Positions 6,813-11,201 of a DNA stretch of 11,201 nucleotides are shown one piece after another. Origin of the DNA: RZYP01 sp964386405 (GTDB lineage Bacteria > Bacillota > Negativicutes > Acidaminococcales > Acidaminococcaceae). The stretch spans positions 1-11,201 of the forward strand of contig CAYLRW010000052.1 of assembly GCA_964386405.1 (NCBI GenBank), written 5' to 3'. A program made the position numbers and the translations under genes. The notes under the pieces were generated by a model. The model was not told where the DNA came from. It worked only from the letters and a program-made list of their open reading frames with translations, and made no database searches. Position 1 is the first letter of the stretch; the number at the start of each line of letters is the position of its first letter.

Positions 6813-7541
6813 TTATTCCTCCTTGAGCACAGCTAAGGCTTCTTTTAAATCAAGAGCACCTGTATAGATAGCCTTGCCAATGATGCAGCCTTCAATACCA
6901 TCTGCCTCATGTAGCTGCAAAGCTTTGATATCCGCCAGAGAAGAAACTCCACCCGAAGCAATTACTTTGATACCGCTGGTCTTAGCAAGCTCTGCTGTTG
7001 CTTCGACATTCACGCCTGAAAGCATACCATCCCTGCTGATATCAGTGAAAATAATGTGCTCTACACCGACAGCGGCCATCTTTTTTGCCAATTCGACAGC
7101 GCCGATACCGCCGCCAATGCCCCAGCCCTCGACTGCTACTTCGCCATTTTTGGCATCAATACCGACCACGACCTGTCCTGGAAATTTTTGGCAAGCCGCC
7201 CGCACAAGTTCCGGATCGCGAACTGCAACCGAACCCAAAATTACACGCGTGACGCCCAGGGCCAGCATCTTTTCGATATTTGCCAGAGTACGGATACCAC
7301 CGCCAACCTGTACCGGTATTTTTACTTTGGCTAAAATTCTTTTGATAACCTCGGTGTTGCTGCTCTGACCAGCCAAAGCACCGTCAAGATCAACAACATG
7401 CAGGTATTCGGCACCGGCGTCTGCCCAGCGTACTGCCATTTCTGCCGGATCTTCCGCAAAAACGGTTTCACACTCGAATTTGCCTTCCGTGAGCCGCACA
7501 CAGCGGCCATTTCTGATATCTATTGCAGGGAAAAGAATCAT
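6813..7541 (-). CDS. hisA: ProFAR isomerase (HisA)
   Basis: 242 aa (beta/alpha)8 isomerase making PRFAR from ProFAR (phosphoribosylformimino-AICAR ribotide), the Amadori step before HisF/HisH. Start ATG at 7541 is chosen: it overlaps the hisH stop as ATGA, AAGGAG (7550-7555) lies 8 nt upstream, and the protein then begins with the canonical MILFPAIDI. An in-frame GTG at 7550 overlaps the ribosome-binding site and is rejected. Catalytic D8 and D129 (GIDAK) and the T166-D167...D171 segment (TDISRDG) are present, as are two phosphate loops, VGGGIR (79-84) and IASGGVS (194-200). Oddity: after W140 the loop is glycine-rich (GIGGGIGA, 141-148) where many HisA proteins have a serine/threonine-containing segment. 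It is followed after 1 nt by hisF. Confidence 0.97.
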   Translation of the reverse strand: MILFPAIDIRNGRCVRLTEGKFECETVFAEDPAEMAVRWADAGAEYLHVVDLDGALAGQSSNTEVIKRILAKVKIPVQVGGGIRTLANIEKMLALGVTRVILGSVAVRDPELVRAACQKFPGQVVVGIDAKNGEVAVEGWGIGGGIGAVELAKKMAAVGVEHIIFTDISRDGMLSGVNVEATAELAKTSGIKVIASGGVSSLADIKALQLHEADGIEGCIIGKAIYTGALDLKEALAVLKEE

Positions 7542-8149
7542 AACTGCCACTCCTTAAAGGATTGTAAAATACCTAAGCCTACTTTGCTGGATTTCTCAGG
7601 ATGGAACTGCACTGCCTGCACATTTGCTCTGCCGACAGCGGCGGTAACCTCCGTCCCGTAATTACAAACAGCCGTAATGATACTTTTATCTTCAGGTACA
7701 GCGTGAAAACTATGGACAAAATACACATAACCATCAGCTGCCTTGGTAAGCAGCGGCGAAGGAGTTTTCAAAATAAGGCTGTTCCAGCCCATGTGCGGTA
7801 CTTTCAGGTCTGTCTTGATCTTTTCCACCTGTCCCTTGAAAAAACCAAGGCCCGGTATGCCGGGGGCTTCCTCGCTCCCTTCGAACAAAAGCTGCAAGCC
7901 CAGGCAAATACCCAGGAAAGGTTTCTCACTGGCAAGCGTTTCCTTAATAACGGGAACCAAGCCATATTTTTCCAGGTTCAGCATGCAATCGCCGAAAGCA
8001 CCGACACCTGGCAGAATTACTTTGTCAGCCTTGGCTATCTTGGCTGCCTCCGAAGTGACTTCAACCTCGGCACCAACATATTTCATTGCTTTATTTACGC
8101 TGTGCAGATTGCCCATGCCGTAATCAATGATTACAATCTTTTCGCTCAT
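7538..8149 (-). CDS. hisH: Imidazole glycerol phosphate synthase, glutamine amidotransferase subunit
   Basis: 203 aa class I glutaminase that supplies ammonia to HisF through the HisH-HisF complex. Visible are IDYGMGN (8-14), the oxyanion loop LPGVGAFG (46-53), the nucleophile elbow GICLGLQ (80-86) with C82, and QFHPEKS (181-187) with H183 and E185 completing the triad. The conserved PHMGWN (118-123) is also intact. Length is normal. The ATG overlaps the hisB stop as ATGA, with AGGGGA upstream; its own stop overlaps the hisA ATG as ATGA, so expression is probably coupled on both sides. Confidence 0.98.
   Translation of the reverse strand: MSEKIVIIDYGMGNLHSVNKAMKYVGAEVEVTSEAAKIAKADKVILPGVGAFGDCMLNLEKYGLVPVIKETLASEKPFLGICLGLQLLFEGSEEAPGIPGLGFFKGQVEKIKTDLKVPHMGWNSLILKTPSPLLTKAADGYVYFVHSFHAVPEDKSIITAVCNYGTEVTAAVGRANVQAVQFHPEKSSKVGLGILQSFKEWQL
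7550..7555 (-). promoter_or_regulatory. Ribosome-binding site of hisA
   Basis: AAGGAG on the minus strand, within the end of hisH, 8 nt before the ATG at 7541. It overlaps the in-frame GTG at 7550, which settles the start in favour of 7541. Confidence 0.8.
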
Positions 8150-8733
8150 AATTTCCCCTTGCTGCTCATTACACCTTTAACACGAGCATCGATTGCCACC
8201 GCCTCAGCAAGCGCTCTGGCAAAAGCTTTGAAAATAGCTTCAATAATGTGGTGCGTATTCTGACCATAAAGCAGACGCACATGCAACGTAAGACCGCTTT
8301 CTGCGGCAACGGCACGGAAAAATTCTTCTATCATCTCTGTTTCCAGATTACCCAAGACCACTTTAGGAATTTCTGCCCGCCAAACAAGCAGAGGACGGCC
8401 GCTGAAATCAAGAACAACATGCGCCAGCGCCTCATCCATCGGCAGGAAGCAATCGCCATAGCGATGTATGCCGGTTTTATTGCCGATTGCCTGCTTCAAA
8501 GCCTGCCCCAGCACAATGCCGCAATCCTCAACTGTATGATGAGAATCAACATGCAGATCGCCGCTTGCCTTGACACTAAGATCAAGAAAAGCATGCTTCG
8601 CCAGGAGCACCAGCATGTGATCAAGAAAGCCTATGCCGGTCGCAATTTCAGCCTGACCTTCGCCGTCAAGATTCAAACTAAGCTCTATATTCGTTTCCAG
8701 TGTCTGCCGTTCGATTTCAGCTGTTCTCATCAT
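8146..8733 (-). CDS. hisB: Imidazoleglycerol-phosphate dehydratase (monofunctional)
   Basis: 195 aa Mn-dependent dehydratase converting imidazole glycerol phosphate to imidazole acetol phosphate. Landmarks: GFLDHML (35-41, H39), DSHHTVEDCG (63-72; H65, H66, E69), NTHHIIEA (159-166; H161, H162, E165) and the terminal SSKG (190-193), together the metal-binding and subunit-contact motifs. There is no N-terminal HAD phosphatase domain, so this is not the bifunctional enterobacterial form, and histidinol-phosphate phosphatase must be a separate gene outside the window. Two adjacent ATGs (8733 and 8730) are possible starts. The first overlaps the hisC stop (TAATG) and AGGAGGG sits just upstream. 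Confidence 0.98.
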   Translation of the reverse strand: MMRTAEIERQTLETNIELSLNLDGEGQAEIATGIGFLDHMLVLLAKHAFLDLSVKASGDLHVDSHHTVEDCGIVLGQALKQAIGNKTGIHRYGDCFLPMDEALAHVVLDFSGRPLLVWRAEIPKVVLGNLETEMIEEFFRAVAAESGLTLHVRLLYGQNTHHIIEAIFKAFARALAEAVAIDARVKGVMSSKGKL

Positions 8734-9902
8734 TAGATCCCTCCTGCTTTTTCACAAAGCTCTTTAATCGCGCCAAGGATTATAACATTTTCTTCAGGAG
8801 TACCCAGTGTTAACCGAATGCCCCCTTCTAAAGCCTGGTTTCTTGTAAAATCACGTGCCAGAATTTTCTTGTTCGCCAAAAATCTAAACACCGTTTGTCC
8901 CGCCAATTTCACTGCCGCACCCTTTTCGGTTGCCAGCCCCTCACTTTTACCAAATTCGCTGAGCTTGGCTGCCAGTTCCGGCTGCGCCGTAAACATCAGG
9001 AAATTAGTTGCTGAATCCCAGACTTTAAAACCGAGTTCAGTCAATGCGTTACCCATTTTTTCTCTTTCCGCAATAATCCGGTTGGTCCGTTCAACAAAAA
9101 GCTGTTTGTGCTTGTAAACGATTTCCGCTGTCAGCAAAGAAAAAGCATTAACGTGATAAGGCAAAAGCACCTTGCCAAGAATTCTCATCAAATCTCTGCT
9201 GCCTACCCCATAGCCTACGCGCATGGAGGCCAGTCCATAGGCCTTGGAAAAAGTACGTAAGCAGATAAAATTCTCATATTTCGAAAGCAGCGTCATCGTG
9301 GAACCGGCAAAATCAGCATCATAGCCGCCGGCGAATTCCATATAAGCCTCGTCCATGATTACCGGGCAGTCCACGTTTGCCAGAATTTTTTCCATTTGCC
9401 AAAGAGAGTTGTAATTACCGGTTGGATTGTTAGGATTACAAACAATCAATAATGCCGGTTTTTCCAACCTGCAGAAAGCAATAACAGCTTCCGCATCAAT
9501 ATAACCATCTTCATTTAAACTATAAGGCAAAGGTTTGCTGTCAGAAAGTTTTGTGTAAACACCATACATAGAGAAAGAAGGATACGGGAAAGCGATCTTG
9601 CGGCCGCTGCCGCCAAAAGCGTAGCAGGCCATCTGCAAAAGCTCGCTGGAACCGTTGCCAACCTGCACATTTTCCTCAGGCATACCAAAATCAGCAGCAA
9701 TCAGTTGGCAGAGTTTTTCAGCCTTCATGGGTGGATAACGATTAAAGACAAACTCTTTAGCCGCCTCAGCAATCTCCGTCTGCACGGACGTCGGCAAACC
9801 CCAGTTACATTCATTAGCGTTTACTATAATATCGGCATCTATATGTTCAACCGAATATTCCTCAAGTTCTTCCAGACCTTTACGAGCTTTAAATACAGTC
9901 AT
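8733..9902 (-). CDS. hisC: Histidinol-phosphate aminotransferase
   Basis: 389 aa fold-type I PLP aminotransferase exchanging imidazole acetol phosphate and glutamate for histidinol phosphate. Start ATG at 9902 is chosen because AAAGGAG (9910-9916) is 7 nt upstream; an ORF start at 9944 lies inside hisD. Landmarks: GNGSSELL (82-89), CNPNNPTG (155-162), MDEAY (183-187) with D184, FSKAYGL (218-224) with Schiff-base K220, R228 (MRVGYG) and R363 (GIRLTLGTPEEN) for the substrate carboxylate or phosphate. It is longer than typical HisC (about 350-360 aa), with about 25 extra residues near 308-333, and the usual N-terminal NENPYG-type motif reads NANECNWG (28-35). Operon context supports HisC over other class I/II aminotransferases. 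Confidence 0.95.
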   Translation of the reverse strand: MTVFKARKGLEELEEYSVEHIDADIIVNANECNWGLPTSVQTEIAEAAKEFVFNRYPPMKAEKLCQLIAADFGMPEENVQVGNGSSELLQMACYAFGGSGRKIAFPYPSFSMYGVYTKLSDSKPLPYSLNEDGYIDAEAVIAFCRLEKPALLIVCNPNNPTGNYNSLWQMEKILANVDCPVIMDEAYMEFAGGYDADFAGSTMTLLSKYENFICLRTFSKAYGLASMRVGYGVGSRDLMRILGKVLLPYHVNAFSLLTAEIVYKHKQLFVERTNRIIAEREKMGNALTELGFKVWDSATNFLMFTAQPELAAKLSEFGKSEGLATEKGAAVKLAGQTVFRFLANKKILARDFTRNQALEGGIRLTLGTPEENVIILGAIKELCEKAGGI

Positions 9903-9906
9903 CGGC

Positions 9907-11201
9907 TCACTCCTTTCCGGTGCGTACTCTGATAGCATTAGCATGCGCTTTCAGGCCCTCTGCTTCTGCCATTTCGATAATATCTTCACTTACAGCCGCT
10001 AAAGCCTGGGCCGTATAAGCAATAATACTGGTTTTTTTCATAAAAGTTTCTACGTTGAGCACAGAATAGAATTTTGCGGTGCCGCCAGTCGGCAATACAT
10101 GATTCGGCCCGGCATAGTAATCACCAAGCGGTTCCGGTGAATAAGCGCCCAGGAAAATTGCACCGGCATTTCTGATGTAAGGCAATAGCGCAAAAGGCTC
10201 TTTAGTAATAACTTCCAAATGCTCCGGCGCCGACAAATTCGCCATTTCAATAACCGTCTCCATATCTTTGGCTACAATTATTTTTCCCTGATTAGCTAAA
10301 GACAAAGCAGCGATTTCAGCGCGCGGCAGTTTTGCCAGCTGCACCTCCAACTGCTTAACAGTTGCCTCTGCCACAGCTAATTCATCAGTGACCAAAATAG
10401 CACTGGCCAGCGGATCATGTTCCGCTTGTCCCAAAAGGTCGGCCGCCAGATAAGCAGGCTCTGCCGTTTCATCAGCGACAATCAGTATTTCGCTCGGCCC
10501 GGCCAGCATATCAATATCGCAGTGACCATAAACAGCCTTTTTCGCCAAAGTAACGAAGATATTGCCAGGGCCGGTTATCTTTTCTACCTTTGGCACGCTT
10601 TCCGTCCCAAAAGCCAAGGCCGCAATCGCTTGTGCGCCGCCCATTTTAAAAATCTCCGTGATGCCAATTTCTGCAGCCGTAGCCAATACATACGGATTAA
10701 CCTTGCCGTCCTGTCCTGGTGGTACTGCCATCACAATACGCGGTACACCGGCAACCTTCGCCGGCACGGCATTCATGATAACGGAAGAAGGATAAGATGC
10801 CGTACCGCCCGGAACATAGATACCGACTGAATCAACCGGTGTTACCTTCTGTCCGAGCATCGCACCAAATTCCCTGTTAGTCAGCCATGATTTCGGCATT
10901 TGTTCTTCGTGAAATTTTTTGACATTGGCAATTGCCCTTTTGATCGCAGCCATGGTGGTTGGTTTAACGGCTGCCTGCGCAGCGGCAAATTCTTCTTCAG
11001 TTACCTTCAGAGAAAAAGTCGCCAAATCAGCCTTGTCCAAAAGACTTGTATAATACAATAATTTTTCATCGCCGCCCATACGTACATCGGCAACAATTTT
11101 ATCTACAACCTGGGCTGCGGTTAGTGGTTCACCAAACATAGCAGTGACGCCAGCCTGTACCCGGGGAGATAATGTGCATTCATCAAAAGCCGGCTTTTTC
11201 A
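9907..11201 (-). CDS. hisD: Histidinol dehydrogenase (5' end beyond the window)
   Basis: Zinc enzyme carrying out the last two NAD-linked oxidations, histidinol to histidine. The reading frame stays open from the ATG at 11139 to the window edge (KKPAFDECTLSPRVQAGVTA precedes it), and this segment matches the HisD N-terminal region, so the true start is outside and only a few residues are missing. Counting from the internal Met at 11139: VGIYVPGGTASYPSS (105-119), ITGPGN (188-193), GQAEHDP (237-243; Q238 and H241 as zinc ligands), APEHLE (304-309; E306/H307 catalytic), GDYYAGPNHVLPTGG (339-353; D340 zinc, H347) and AHANAIR (399-405; final zinc ligand H399). All key residues are present. The stop is 4 nt before the hisC ATG. 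Confidence 0.97.
   Translation of the reverse strand, partial: KKPAFDECTLSPRVQAGVTAMFGEPLTAAQVVDKIVADVRMGGDEKLLYYTSLLDKADLATFSLKVTEEEFAAAQAAVKPTTMAAIKRAIANVKKFHEEQMPKSWLTNREFGAMLGQKVTPVDSVGIYVPGGTASYPSSVIMNAVPAKVAGVPRIVMAVPPGQDGKVNPYVLATAAEIGITEIFKMGGAQAIAALAFGTESVPKVEKITGPGNIFVTLAKKAVYGHCDIDMLAGPSEILIVADETAEPAYLAADLLGQAEHDPLASAILVTDELAVAEATVKQLEVQLAKLPRAEIAALSLANQGKIIVAKDMETVIEMANLSAPEHLEVITKEPFALLPYIRNAGAIFLGAYSPEPLGDYYAGPNHVLPTGGTAKFYSVLNVETFMKKTSIIAYTAQALAAVSEDIIEMAEAEGLKAHANAIRVRTGKE
9910..9916 (-). promoter_or_regulatory. Ribosome-binding site of hisC
   Basis: AAAGGAG formed by the last codons of hisD, 7 nt before the hisC ATG at 9902. It fixes the hisC start, and it places the signal where ribosomes finishing hisD would pass. 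Confidence 0.85.

Noticed and set aside
6874..7368. Plus-strand open frame (164 codons) antisense to hisA
   Set aside because: Ser/Pro/Thr-rich translation typical of the complement of an Ala/Gly/Val-rich gene; no initiation signal.
7601..8263. Long plus-strand open frame (220 codons) antisense to hisH
   Set aside because: It lies opposite a fully convincing HisH with all catalytic residues, resembles no family, and has no ribosome-binding site support; it is a shadow frame.
8248..8736. Plus-strand open frame (162 codons) antisense to hisB
   Set aside because: Opposite the conserved histidine motifs of HisB; composition follows the complementary gene, so it is a shadow.
9903..9944. Longer hisC starting at 9944, inside hisD
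   Set aside because: The added 14 residues are the hisD C-terminal codons in another frame, and the strong ribosome-binding site at 9910-9916 points to 9902.

Overview
The window reads as core metabolic chromosome of a low-to-mid GC Gram-positive-type anaerobe. Ribosome-binding sites are strong (AAGGAGG type), genes are tightly packed, and the gene set includes a family II pyrophosphatase with CBS and DRTGG domains, a methionine aminopeptidase with an N-terminal SEC-C zinc motif, and a fused hisIE. This points to Firmicutes, and my impression is class Negativicutes (Phascolarctobacterium/Acidaminococcus-like). The genus is a guess from protein style, not from any search.

Layout, left to right: map (minus strand) is divergent from a two-gene plus-strand unit, a DedA-family membrane protein followed by a threonine-aldolase-family PLP enzyme. 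That unit converges on a minus-strand EamA/DMT transporter gene across a perfect palindromic bidirectional terminator. Upstream of the transporter on the same strand is ppaC (CBS/DRTGG pyrophosphatase, GTG start). Further upstream is a seven-gene histidine operon transcribed right to left as hisD-hisC-hisB-hisH-hisA-hisF-hisIE, with hisD running off the right edge. A hairpin after hisIE probably ends most his transcription before ppaC.

The his genes cover the late pathway, from phosphoribosyl-ATP pyrophosphohydrolase/cyclohydrolase (HisIE) through HisA, HisF/HisH, HisB and HisC to histidinol dehydrogenase (HisD). HisG and histidinol-phosphate phosphatase are not visible and must lie elsewhere, possibly just upstream. 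Junctions are 4-nt ATGA overlaps, a TAATG overlap, or 1-4 nt gaps, so translation is probably coupled throughout. Pyrophosphate is released by HisG and by the HisE half of HisIE, so a neighbouring pyrophosphatase makes metabolic sense.

A run of exactly 100 N interrupts hisF. Family length implies about 240 nt should be there, so the N-run is probably a fixed-length placeholder and the true gap is longer. I see no mobile element, CRISPR array, tRNA/rRNA or previously undescribed system. The most useful observations are the hisF gap, the pyrophosphatase-histidine neighbourhood, and some lineage-specific oddities in HisC and HisA. No stretch above 300 bases lacks a gene.
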